A stretch of 33,704 nt of DNA from positions 1 through 33,704 of the forward strand of contig JACRFY010000078.1 in assembly GCA_016212565.1 (NCBI GenBank). Direction: 5' to 3'. This document shows, piece after piece, positions 1 to 11,275 of this stretch. Position 1 is the stretch's first letter; each line of letters starts with the position of its first letter. This DNA is from Magnetospirillum sp. Lineage in GTDB: Bacteria; Pseudomonadota; Alphaproteobacteria; Rhodospirillales; Magnetospirillaceae. The notes below the pieces were generated by a model. That model made no database searches and had not been told where the DNA came from. It worked only from the letters and a program-made list of their open reading frames with translations. A program made the translations under genes and the position numbers.

Positions 1-2585
<2,585 letters not shown>

Positions 2586-2586
<1 letters not shown>

Positions 2587-3050
2587 TGATCGGTCTGCGT
2601 CGTGCCGCGGTGGCGGCAATCCTGGTGGCGCTGTCCGCCTGCGCTACCGGTGAAATCACCGAGCCGCCCGAGGTGACGCTCGCCGACATCCGCTTCCACG
2701 ATGGCTCGCTGTTCGAGCAGAAGGTCGGGGTGGTGCTGCGGATCCGCAATCCCAACGACGCCAGGCTGGCGGTCGACGGCTATCGCTTCGCCCTGGAGCT
2801 CAACGGCAAGCCCTTCGCCAAGGGGATGAATGCCGACGGCGTCTCGGTGTCGCGTCTGTCGGAAGCCACCACCGAGGCCGAAGTCACCGTCACCACGCTG
2901 GATATCTTTCGCCAGTTGAAGCTGCTGCCGAAGCGCAAGGGGGTCGATTACCACCTGACCGGATCGCTGATCCTGGCGGGCGGCGAGAGGCGCACCCTGC
3001 CGTTCGAGCAGACGGGGCGGGTCGAGCTGTTTGCAAAAGGACAGGAATAG
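2586..3050 (+). CDS. LEA2/WHy-type lipoprotein
   Basis: Predicted small lipoprotein of 154 residues. It begins with a short basic stretch and hydrophobic segment ending in the lipobox L16-S-A-C19, so C19 should be lipidated. The body reads as an LEA type 2 (WHy) beta-sandwich: an alternating hydrophobic pattern with VLRIRNPN near residues 50-57 and a GYRFALELNG stretch, typical of LEA14-like proteins. The ATG overlaps the dnaE stop by one base, so it is probably translated by coupling. The family is widespread in proteobacteria, but no enzymatic role is known. A function in the envelope is inferred from the lipoprotein signal only. It ends 32 bp before a convergent gene with no clear terminator. 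Confidence 0.85.
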
Positions 3051-3082
3051 AAAGCCCCGCGCGTGGGCGAGGGGGAAATCCA

Positions 3083-3706
3083 TCACCCACTGATGCTCAC
3101 CACCCCGCCCTTGTCGCCACGCAGCCACGGTTGGGCGGCGTAGCGGTCGGCGGCCTGGCGCAAGGCCAGTCCGGCATTCTTCGCCGCCTGTTGAGCGAAT
3201 TCCACGGCGGCGGCGAAGTCGGCCGAGGAGGGACTCATCACCGACTGGGCGGCGGCGGACAGCTTGCCGGCGACTTGCGCCGCGTCTTCGGCATCGGCGG
3301 CGCCCGCACTGGAGACCTGGACGTGGCCGCCGACCGCGTACCACTTGCCGTCCGGTCCCTGCACATACTCATATTGCGGCGTGCTGCCATAGGCTCCGGC
3401 GACCGCGGCATGCTGGCGCTCCTCGGCCTTGACGGCGCGATCCGTGGCTTGAAGTTCCGCGAGCGCCTGTCGTTCGGAGGCGGACAGATCGTCTTCGCTC
3501 TTGTGGGAAGCCGACGCGGGGGAGGGCGCGAAGATCGAGGGCGCGGCGGTGGACGCGGATGCGGACGCCGTGTCGCCGCTCGGCGACAGGGTCTGAACCA
3601 GGGCGCTTTGGAATCGCTCGCCGCCGACCTCCTGGCTGCCGCCAACCAGGGTGACCACCTGCCCCAATCCCTGGGGCGTGTTGACGAGGCTGCCGATCCC
3701 GGCCAT
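3083..3706 (-). CDS. SprA-related protein with a degraded metallopeptidase motif
   Basis: Protein of 207 residues. Residues 85-135 resemble the core of the SprA-related putative metalloprotease family: a basic helix followed by YEYVQGPDGKWYAVGG (112-127). Family members usually carry HEQAH just before this. Here the equivalent positions read E95-E-R-Q-H99, so the first zinc histidine is lost. The N-terminal 80 residues are Ser/Ala-rich and low in complexity, and there is no signal peptide. The ATG at 3706 has GGAG seven bases upstream. A catalytically dead or structural role is inferred. The family assignment rests on motif memory and is moderate. Confidence 0.6.
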   Translation of the reverse strand: MAGIGSLVNTPQGLGQVVTLVGGSQEVGGERFQSALVQTLSPSGDTASASASTAAPSIFAPSPASASHKSEDDLSASERQALAELQATDRAVKAEERQHAAVAGAYGSTPQYEYVQGPDGKWYAVGGHVQVSSAGAADAEDAAQVAGKLSAAAQSVMSPSSADFAAAVEFAQQAAKNAGLALRQAADRYAAQPWLRGDKGGVVSISG

Positions 3707-3789
3707 GGCAAGGCACTCCGAACCGTGCCGATTCTACCGCAAATCGGCCTCGGCGGCGAGGAAAAGCCGCGGCGGGGAGACGGCTGCCG

Positions 3790-3818
3790 TTGACGCCGCC
3801 GGCCTCCCGGCATAGGAA
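3790..3818 (+). promoter_or_regulatory. Weak candidate promoter for the GH17 gene
   Basis: TTGACG (3790-3795) and TAGGAA (3813-3818) are separated by 17 bp. The start codon lies 27 bp further on, preceded by a good ribosome site GGAGGT at 3832-3837. The -35 is good and the -10 poor, so this is tentative. Confidence 0.25.
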
Positions 3819-3844
3819 AGGGACCCGGATGCGGAGGTTAGGGC

Positions 3845-5536
3845 ATGCGTCTGCTGTCGGTTGTTCTGTTCGTCGTCGCCACGGCTGCCGCCAGTTGGGC
3901 CGGCTGGTGGGGTTTCAATCGGCCGATTCCGGTCGAGCTGTCCTATGATGAGCCGTTCCCCAGCGTTTCCTTCGCCCCCTATCGTCGCGGCTACAGCCCG
4001 CTGACCAAGAGCTATCCGCCGCCCGAGTTGATCGAAGAGGACCTGAAAAGCCTGGTCGGCGTGACCAAGGGCATTCGCACCTACACCGCCCGCGAAGGGC
4101 TGGAGATCCTCCCCGGTCTCGCCCGCAAATACGGCATCGAGGTGACCCATTCGGCGTGGCTGGGCCGCGAGGCCGACATCAACGACCGCGAGGTCGAGGC
4201 GCTGATCCGTGCCGCCAACCAGTATCCCGACTCGATCACCCGGGTGATCGTCGGCAACGAGGTGCTGCTGCGCCAGGACCAGACCGCGCCGCAGATCGCC
4301 GCCTACCTGCGTAAAGTCCGCGCCGCGGTCAAGCAGCCGGTGTCCTATGCCGACGTGTGGGCCTTTTGGCTCAAGCATCCCGAACTGGCCAACGAGGTCG
4401 ACTTCGTCACCGTCCATATCCTGCCCTATTGGGAGGACGAGCCGGTGTCGGTCGACGAGGCCGCCGCGCATATCGTCAAGATCTACCGCATGATCGGCGA
4501 TGCCTTCCCCGGCAAGCCGATCCTGATCGGCGAGGCCGGTTGGCCGACCCGCGGGCGCAATCGCGGTCCGGCCGCCGCCAACATGGAGAACGGCGCCCGC
4601 TTCGTCCGCACCCTGGCCAAGATCTCCAAGGACAACGGCTTCGATTACAACGTCGTCGAGGCTTTCGACCAGCCATGGAAGGCCAAGCTGGAAGGCACCG
4701 TCGGCGCCAATTGGGGGGTGGTCGACAGCCAGCGCCAGGTCAAGTTCCGCATGGCCGGGCCGGTCGAAGCCAATCCGAACTGGCCGATCCATGCCGCCGC
4801 CTCGATGGCGCTGGGCGTGGCGGGGGGCCTGGTGTTCCTGCGCCGGCCCCAGCGTTATCGTCCGACGGCCGCCCTGGCACTGGCCGCCTTGGCCCAAGGG
4901 CTGGCGGCTCTGGTGACGTGGCAGGCGCTGAATGCCTGGTGGCTGGGCTACGATTGGCTGGGCGACACCTGGGCGGTGATCCGCATCGCCGTGCATGCCG
5001 GTTTGGCGGCGGCCATTCTCGCCGTCGCCGGCAAGGGGCTCGCCGACGGCGGCGGCCCGGAGGCCAACCGTTGGGGCGAGCGCCTGATGACTCTGTTCGG
5101 CGCCGCCGCGGTGCTGTCGACGGCGATCCTGCTGATCAACGGCCGCTATCGCGACATCCCCAACCTGGAATTCCTCGTCCCCTGCGTCGGCATCACCGCC
5201 TTTGCCGCAGTGCGGATGGTGTTCTTCCGCCTCGGCTGGGAGAAAGCCTTTGCCGTCGGCCGGCTGTTCTCCGGCGGACGCGGCGGCGGATTCGCTCCGG
5301 CGCGGCAGATGACGCTCGGCCTGCTGGCCGCCGCCGTGGCGGCGCCGCTGTCGGAGGCCGTTGCCTTGGCCCGCGGCGACGACTTCATCACCATGCACCC
5401 GGCGCTGTCGGACCAATTGCCGCTGCTGGCCGGGATCATGTGGGCAAACCCCGAGATGCTGGTGTGGAGCGCCATGCTGGTGGTGATGGCACTGCCCTAT
5501 TGGGCCGAGTGGCGATGCCAGCGGCGCATCGCCTGA
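3845..5536 (+). CDS. Membrane GH17 beta-1,3-glucan hydrolase/transglycosylase
   Basis: A 563-residue membrane protein. Residues 4-22 form an N-terminal membrane anchor or signal. Residues 38-310 form a glycoside hydrolase family 17 barrel with the acid/base Glu in VGNE (E139) and the nucleophile Glu in IGEAGWP (E230). The last 250 residues (about 315-555) contain seven or eight hydrophobic helices. Related bacterial proteins (NdvC-like) act on beta-1,3-glucan chains in periplasmic or cyclic glucan synthesis, which is the likely role here. No GT2 beta-glucan synthase (NdvB-like) is adjacent. The start is supported by GGAGGT seven bases upstream. The stop is one base from the stop of the convergent pentapeptide gene. 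Confidence 0.85.
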   Translation: MRLLSVVLFVVATAAASWAGWWGFNRPIPVELSYDEPFPSVSFAPYRRGYSPLTKSYPPPELIEEDLKSLVGVTKGIRTYTAREGLEILPGLARKYGIEVTHSAWLGREADINDREVEALIRAANQYPDSITRVIVGNEVLLRQDQTAPQIAAYLRKVRAAVKQPVSYADVWAFWLKHPELANEVDFVTVHILPYWEDEPVSVDEAAAHIVKIYRMIGDAFPGKPILIGEAGWPTRGRNRGPAAANMENGARFVRTLAKISKDNGFDYNVVEAFDQPWKAKLEGTVGANWGVVDSQRQVKFRMAGPVEANPNWPIHAAASMALGVAGGLVFLRRPQRYRPTAALALAALAQGLAALVTWQALNAWWLGYDWLGDTWAVIRIAVHAGLAAAILAVAGKGLADGGGPEANRWGERLMTLFGAAAVLSTAILLINGRYRDIPNLEFLVPCVGITAFAAVRMVFFRLGWEKAFAVGRLFSGGRGGGFAPARQMTLGLLAAAVAAPLSEAVALARGDDFITMHPALSDQLPLLAGIMWANPEMLVWSAMLVVMALPYWAEWRCQRRIA

Positions 5537-5537
5537 C

Positions 5538-6047
5538 CTAATTGCACACGCCAATGGAGCCCTGAGCGCAGACCCGACCGTCAATCCAGGTGGCGCCGCT
5601 CAAGCGGGCATTCATCCACAGCACGTTCCGGATGCTCGCCCCCTTGAGGTTGGCCCCTTCGAGATTGGCACTGCTCAGGTTGGTGTTATCGAGGGTGGCG
5701 CCTTCCAGGTTGGCGCCCTGAAGCTTCATCGCGTGCATATGCGCCGAGGTGAAATTGGCCCGCTTGAGGTTGGCCTTCTTCATGCTGGTGATCTGCATGC
5801 CCGAAAAGGTGAAGTCGGCCCCCTCGAAGTCCCCCTCATCCATGTTCGCCGACAGAAACGAGCCTTCACGCAGATCCATGCCGCGCGCTTTGGCGCCCTG
5901 GAGCGCGCCCCAATTGCAGTTGGCTTCCGGCTCCAATTTGCACGACGGATTGACCGCCCGGTCATAGGCGAGGGCCGGCATTCCCATGACGGCAATGGAG
6001 ATAGACGCCGCAATTGCGAAGACGCCCGTCCTGTTGGGTGAATGCAT
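5538..6047 (-). CDS. Secreted pentapeptide-repeat protein
   Basis: A 169-residue exported protein. It has a signal peptide (residues 1 to about 27, ending PALA before YDRA). About twenty consecutive pentapeptides of A(N/D)LxG type follow, predicted to form a right-handed quadrilateral beta-helix of about five coils. Two cysteines lie just before the repeats and two just after, so the ends may be disulfide-capped in the periplasm. I place the start at 6047 because GGAG (6059-6056) sits eight bases upstream. The ATG two codons earlier would be only one base from that site. The ligand is unknown. An FNR/FixK-like box and -10 lie upstream. Confidence 0.85.
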   Translation of the reverse strand: MHSPNRTGVFAIAASISIAVMGMPALAYDRAVNPSCKLEPEANCNWGALQGAKARGMDLREGSFLSANMDEGDFEGADFTFSGMQITSMKKANLKRANFTSAHMHAMKLQGANLEGATLDNTNLSSANLEGANLKGASIRNVLWMNARLSGATWIDGRVCAQGSIGVCN

Positions 6048-6082
6048 TGTCATGCTCCGCCGAAAATGTGTGCAATGCAGCC

Positions 6083-6125
6083 TTGATAGCGCGCGGCAAT
6101 GATCCGTGTATTTGACTTCCGTCAA
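6083..6125 (-). promoter_or_regulatory. FNR/FixK-type box with -10 for the pentapeptide gene
   Basis: The perfect inverted repeat TTGAC-N4-GTCAA (6112-6125) matches the FixK/FNR/CRP-family consensus TTGAY-N4-RTCAA. Twenty-three bases downstream on the minus strand is a possible -10, TATCAA (6088-6083). With a start near 6076 the box is centred at about -42, the class II activator position, and the start codon follows about 30 bases later. Site and spacing are visible. Regulation by an FNR/FixK protein is inferred. Confidence 0.5.
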
Positions 6126-6186
6126 TTACATTAATAAGCTGTTAATCGCGGATACGGCAAATGGCGGAGGTGAAGACGGTTGTGGT

Positions 6187-8491
<2,305 letters not shown>

Positions 8492-8544
8492 GCCGCCCTG
8501 CCTGTTCGAATGATGTCGCCGGAGTTGAACACCGCGTGTCGCCA

Positions 8545-8584
8545 CTGTCAAGCGGACATCGAATATTATACATACTTGATATGT
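8545..8584. promoter_or_regulatory. Divergent promoter region with operator-like palindrome
   Basis: The metY / HIBYL-CoA hydrolase divide contains the palindrome ACATA-N5-TATGT (8570-8584). On the plus strand CTGTCA (8545-8550), 16 bp, TATACA (8567-8572) could be a promoter, and the palindrome would cover its -10 and start. On the minus strand a perfect TATAAT (8570-8565) abuts the same palindrome, without a good -35. This is a plausible operator controlling one or both genes. Confidence 0.4.
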
Positions 8585-8600
8585 GCAATGAGGACGGAAT

Positions 8601-9665
8601 ATGAGCAACGTGGAGACCATCTTCACCGTCGAGGGGCGTCTGGGCTGCATTCATCTCAATCGCCCCCAGGTCCTCAACGCCCTGTCGCCGGCGCAGTTCG
8701 TCGCCATCGACCGCCAATTGGCGGCCTGGGCCAGGGACGAGGCGGTGACGGCGGTGGTCATCGACGGGGCAGGGGAGCGGGCCTTCTGCGCCGGGGGCGA
8801 CATCCGTGCGGTGTGGGATGCGCGGCGGCGCGGTGACGATGCCTTCAACCGGGCCATCTTCCGCGACGAATACCGCATGGATCGCCGCATCCATCACTAC
8901 CCCAAGCCGGTGGTATCGATCCTCGACGGCATCACCATGGGCGGAGGCGCCGGCCTGTCGGTCAATGGCCGCTACCGCGTCGCCACCGAACGCACCCTGT
9001 TCGCCATGCCGGAGACGGCCATCGGCTTCTTTCCCGATGTCGGCGCCACCCACTTCCTGTCGCGCTGCCCGGGGCAGGTCGGACTCTATCTTGGCGTGAC
9101 CGGGGCCCGTCTCGGCGCCGCGGACTGCCTGTGGGCGGGGCTGGCCACCCACTTCGTTGCCGCGGCGCAGCGGGACCGGCTGCGTGTCGCCCTGGTCGCG
9201 GCAGCCGCGTCGGCCGATCCGAACACGGCGGTGCCGGACACCCTGGCGGCATTTCATGGCGATGCCGGTCCGTCGCCGTTGTCCGAGCGAGCGGCGGCCG
9301 TCGACCGCTGTTTCGATCGGGCGACGATGCGCGAGGTCATCTCCGCCCTGGTCGCCGAGGGCAGCGACTGGGCCTGGGAGGCGCTGGAGCCGATCGGCGA
9401 CAACTGCCCCCTCAGTCTCGCTTTGACCTTCCGGCAATTGCGCGATGGCGCAACGCTGTCGTTCGACGAGGCCATTCGCCGCGAATACCGGATGGCCTGC
9501 CGCAGTCTCGCCGACGACAATATCTATGAAGGCATCCGGGCATTGGTGATCGACAAGGACCGCAAGCCGGCGTGGACGCCGATGTCGCTCGCCGAAGTCG
9601 ATCCGGCCAGGGTGGCGGCCTATTTCTCACCGTTGGGCGAGGACGAGCTTGTCTTTCCCGGCTGA
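8601..9665 (+). CDS. 3-hydroxyisobutyryl-CoA hydrolase
   Basis: Crotonase-fold thioesterase of valine breakdown that releases 3-hydroxyisobutyrate from its CoA ester. The protein has 354 residues, longer than enoyl-CoA hydratases (about 260) and right for the HIBYL-CoA hydrolase/EHD3 branch. Oxyanion-hole regions are CAGGDIRA (63-70) and TMGGGAG (112-118). The catalytic Glu and Asp pair is E138 and D146 in AMPETAIGFFPDVG, diagnostic of the hydrolase. The C-terminal SLADDNIYEGIRALVIDKDR block is also characteristic. The gene diverges from metY and no other valine-pathway gene is adjacent. The ATG at 8601 is followed directly by the conserved N-terminus. A close alternative is an enoyl-CoA hydratase-like protein of the same subgroup. 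Confidence 0.9.
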   Translation: MSNVETIFTVEGRLGCIHLNRPQVLNALSPAQFVAIDRQLAAWARDEAVTAVVIDGAGERAFCAGGDIRAVWDARRRGDDAFNRAIFRDEYRMDRRIHHYPKPVVSILDGITMGGGAGLSVNGRYRVATERTLFAMPETAIGFFPDVGATHFLSRCPGQVGLYLGVTGARLGAADCLWAGLATHFVAAAQRDRLRVALVAAAASADPNTAVPDTLAAFHGDAGPSPLSERAAAVDRCFDRATMREVISALVAEGSDWAWEALEPIGDNCPLSLALTFRQLRDGATLSFDEAIRREYRMACRSLADDNIYEGIRALVIDKDRKPAWTPMSLAEVDPARVAAYFSPLGEDELVFPG

Positions 9666-9682
9666 GGGCTGGCACTTATAAA
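9654..9682 (+). promoter_or_regulatory. Candidate promoter for the DUF6898-like gene
   Basis: TATAAA (9677-9682) is an isolated AT-rich -10 in GC-rich surroundings, 17 bp after a weak TTTCCC (9654-9659). The start codon is 26 bp further, with GAGGA as ribosome site. This suggests a transcript independent of the upstream hydrolase. Confidence 0.35.
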
Positions 9683-9708
9683 GAGAGAACACGACGCGAG
9701 GATCGACC

Positions 9709-9939
9709 ATGGCGCCACGCCGTGAGGTGCTGTTCGAAATGAAGGTGATCGGACGATTTATTAAAGTGTCGGCCATGGACGCCGAGACACTGACCGAAGT
9801 GTCCATCGTCGGCAATCCGGGAGCCGGCGAGGCCTATCTCAAAGCCGCGGCGCTGCGGAAGCTGGAATATGTATTGTCCAAGCGCGGCCCGGCAAGCGGC
9901 GGGCGCGGCAACGGCAGCGGCGGCGGGATCCTGGTCTAG
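9709..9939 (+). CDS. Small conserved alphaproteobacterial protein, DUF6898-like
   Basis: A 76-residue protein without a signal peptide or membrane helix. Its core (residues 7-58) includes FEMKVIGRFIKVSAMD, TEVSIVGNPG and ALRKLEYVL. It resembles a short family I remember as DUF6898, found in Rhodospirillales. The fold looks like a few beta strands and one helix. The tail is Gly/Ser-rich and likely disordered. Length, ribosome site (GAGGA about eight bases upstream) and codon use support a real gene. It follows the hydrolase by 43 bp but has a candidate promoter of its own. A strong hairpin lies just downstream. Function is unknown, and the family name is from memory. Confidence 0.75.
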   Translation: MAPRREVLFEMKVIGRFIKVSAMDAETLTEVSIVGNPGAGEAYLKAAALRKLEYVLSKRGPASGGRGNGSGGGILV

Positions 9940-9946
9940 GATTCAT

Positions 9947-9977
9947 CCGTCATCCCCGCACCAAGCGGGGATGACGG
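9947..9977. repeat. Perfect 13-bp hairpin, REP-like dispersed element
   Basis: CCGTCATCCCCGC (9947-9959) and its exact reverse complement (9965-9977) flank the loop ACCAA. The sequence type, GTCATCCCCGC with GCGGGGATGAC, is a dispersed intergenic palindrome seen in many proteobacterial genomes. No T-run follows, so it is not a classical terminator. It sits between convergent genes and may protect or end their 3' transcript ends. Confidence 0.7.
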
Positions 9978-10001
9978 CAACCATAATCGTGCCGGTTTGG
10001 C

Positions 10002-10457
10002 TTACCGCCCTTTGCGGCGGGCCGGCTTTTCCTCGGCCTCGCTGGCCTTGCGGCCAAGGCCAATCTTCTTGGCAAAGTCGGAGCGCTGGGCGGCATAGTT
10101 GGGCGCTACCATCGGATAGTCGGGCGGCAGGCCCCACTTGGCCCGATACTCGTCCGGGGTCATGTTGTAGGTGGTGCGCAGGTGGCGCTTGAGCATCTTC
10201 AACTTCTTGCCGTCTTCAAGGCAGATGATGTAGTCGGGGGTCACCGACTTCTTCACCGCGATCGCCGGCTTCGGCGCCTCGGCCTTTGCTTCCGGCTGTC
10301 CGTTCTCCAGGGACGACAGCGAGGCATAGACGGTATGGATCACCTCCGGGATTTGACCGGCGGGAAGCGGATTCTTGCTCACATAGGCGGCAACGACGTC
10401 GACGGCCATACGCAGCAGGTCGTCGCGCTGGAGCTTGTCGGGGCTGATATCAGTCAT
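10002..10457 (-). CDS. MucR/Ros-family transcriptional regulator
   Basis: Zinc-finger-like DNA-binding regulator of 151 residues, from the family controlling exopolysaccharide, motility and cell-cycle genes in alphaproteobacteria. The C-terminal half carries CLEDGKKLKMLKRH (79-92), TPDEYRAKWGLPPDYPMVAPNYA and a basic end, all typical. The N-terminal helices (8-50) match the oligomerization region. Of the zinc ligands, C79, D82 and H92 are present. The last histidine (position 96 or 97) is replaced by T96 and Y97. Only a weak ribosome site precedes the ATG at 10457; a longer N-terminus is possible but would read through the apparent control region. AT-rich palindromic DNA upstream may be its own binding site. 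Confidence 0.93.
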   Translation of the reverse strand: MTDISPDKLQRDDLLRMAVDVVAAYVSKNPLPAGQIPEVIHTVYASLSSLENGQPEAKAEAPKPAIAVKKSVTPDYIICLEDGKKLKMLKRHLRTTYNMTPDEYRAKWGLPPDYPMVAPNYAAQRSDFAKKIGLGRKASEAEEKPARRKGR

Positions 10458-10539
10458 TTGGGTATCCGGGCACGGTTCATGATCGAGGGTGAGATAATGA
10501 ATCCATGCCGGGTCTTGGCTGTCAATTCCAATCTGCGAA

Positions 10540-10555
10540 AAATGAATAATCATTT
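10540..10555. promoter_or_regulatory. AT-rich palindrome upstream of mucR
   Basis: AAATGA-ATAA-TCATTT is an exact 6-bp inverted repeat lying about 83-98 bp before the mucR start. It sits in the -10 zone of the farther of the two TTGACA elements. MucR/Ros proteins bind AT-rich sites and often autoregulate, so this could be an autoregulatory operator. Confidence 0.35.
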
Positions 10556-10729
10556 CTTTGAGACACTGCCCTTGTCAATAAATCTCCCCCCAAGGAGAGA
10601 GGCCTATACCCCAATGGTCTGTGCCTGCATCGGGTTGTCTTGACCCGTCTCCAGGGGGAAATTGTCGACTCGCGCTTCACATGCGGTCGCGGCGCGCGCA
10701 TTGGGGGGAGCCCATGGGTTTGTGGCGGA

Positions 10730-10759
10730 TTGGCAATCGCCTGCGAGATATGGTATCTA
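10730..10759 (+). promoter_or_regulatory. Possible rpiB promoter with palindrome
   Basis: TTGGCA (10730-10735), 18 bp, TATCTA (10754-10759). The inverted repeat AGATA-TGG-TATCT (10746-10758) overlaps the -10. It lies about 36-48 bp before the chosen rpiB start. The -35 is good and the -10 is imperfect. Confidence 0.3.
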
Positions 10760-10794
10760 GCGCCGTTGTCATCTGAATGACCGGAAATTGCGGC

Positions 10795-11244
10795 ATGACG
10801 TCCGAAACCATCGCGCTGGCCTCCGACCACGGGGGCGTCGACCTCAAGAACCTGATTCGCGACGAGCTGGTGGCCAAGGGCTATGCGGTCCTCGACCTTG
10901 GCACCGACGGCGCGGCCTCGGTCGACTATCCCGATTACGCCACCCTGGTGGCCAAGGCGCTGAAGGACGGCCGGGCTTCGCGCGGCATTCTTCTGTGCGG
11001 GACCGGCATCGGCATTTCGATCGCCGCCAACCGCCACCGTCATGTCCGCGCGGCCCTGGTGCATGATTGCTACGGAGCGCGCATGTGCCGCCAGCACAAC
11101 GACGCCAATGTCCTCGTCCTCGGCGGCCGGACCATCGGTTCCGAAGTGGCCAAGGACTGTGTCGACGTCTTCCTGACCACTGCCTTCGAGGGCGGCCGGC
11201 ATGCTCGCCGGGTCGCCAAGCTCGCCGATGCCGGCGAACGCTGA
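10795..11244 (+). CDS. rpiB: Ribose-5-phosphate isomerase B
   Basis: Interconverts ribulose-5-phosphate and ribose-5-phosphate in the pentose phosphate pathway, and so feeds nucleotide and riboflavin precursors. The 149-residue RpiB/LacAB fold begins with [13 protein letters not shown] (DH as phosphate/catalytic motif). It continues with [14 protein letters not shown] and [17 protein letters not shown], where the cysteine base lies in the CGTG loop, then [30 protein letters not shown] prefer the ATG at 10795, which has GGAA nine bases upstream. The in-frame ATG at 10777 would add six residues and lacks a ribosome site. First gene of a long co-directional run; glyA follows after 31 bp. Confidence 0.95.
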   Translation: MTSETIALASDHGGVDLKNLIRDELVAKGYAVLDLGTDGAASVDYPDYATLVAKALKDGRASRGILLCGTGIGISIAANRHRHVRAALVHDCYGARMCRQHNDANVLVLGGRTIGSEVAKDCVDVFLTTAFEGGRHARRVAKLADAGER

Positions 11245-11275
11245 GTTCAACCCAAAGCCCCGAGAAAACCGACCG

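Larger units (their letters stand above)
10458..10794. other. 337-bp intergenic region between mucR and rpiB
   Basis: No gene is recognisable here. It contains two exact TTGACA hexamers on the minus strand (10525-10520 and 10578-10573) facing mucR, an AT-rich palindrome (10540-10555), a 5-bp hairpin CGGGT/ACCCG (10631-10647), and a possible rpiB promoter with a palindrome (10730-10759). A small RNA cannot be excluded, but I see no promoter-terminator pair for one. Confidence 0.6.

Noticed and set aside
3734-5584. 616-codon minus-strand frame opposite the GH17 gene
   Set aside because: Low-complexity Gly/His/Gln/Arg composition and overlap with two supported genes.
8492-8558. SAM-II riboswitch in the metY leader
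   Set aside because: Such elements occur before metY in other alphaproteobacteria, but I could not fit the pseudoknot or conserved bases to this 67-base leader.
10535-10560. Fur-box-like sequence upstream of mucR
   Set aside because: The TAATCATT part resembles a Fur site, but the outer positions of the 15-mer repeat do not match, and a simple AT-rich palindrome explains it as well.
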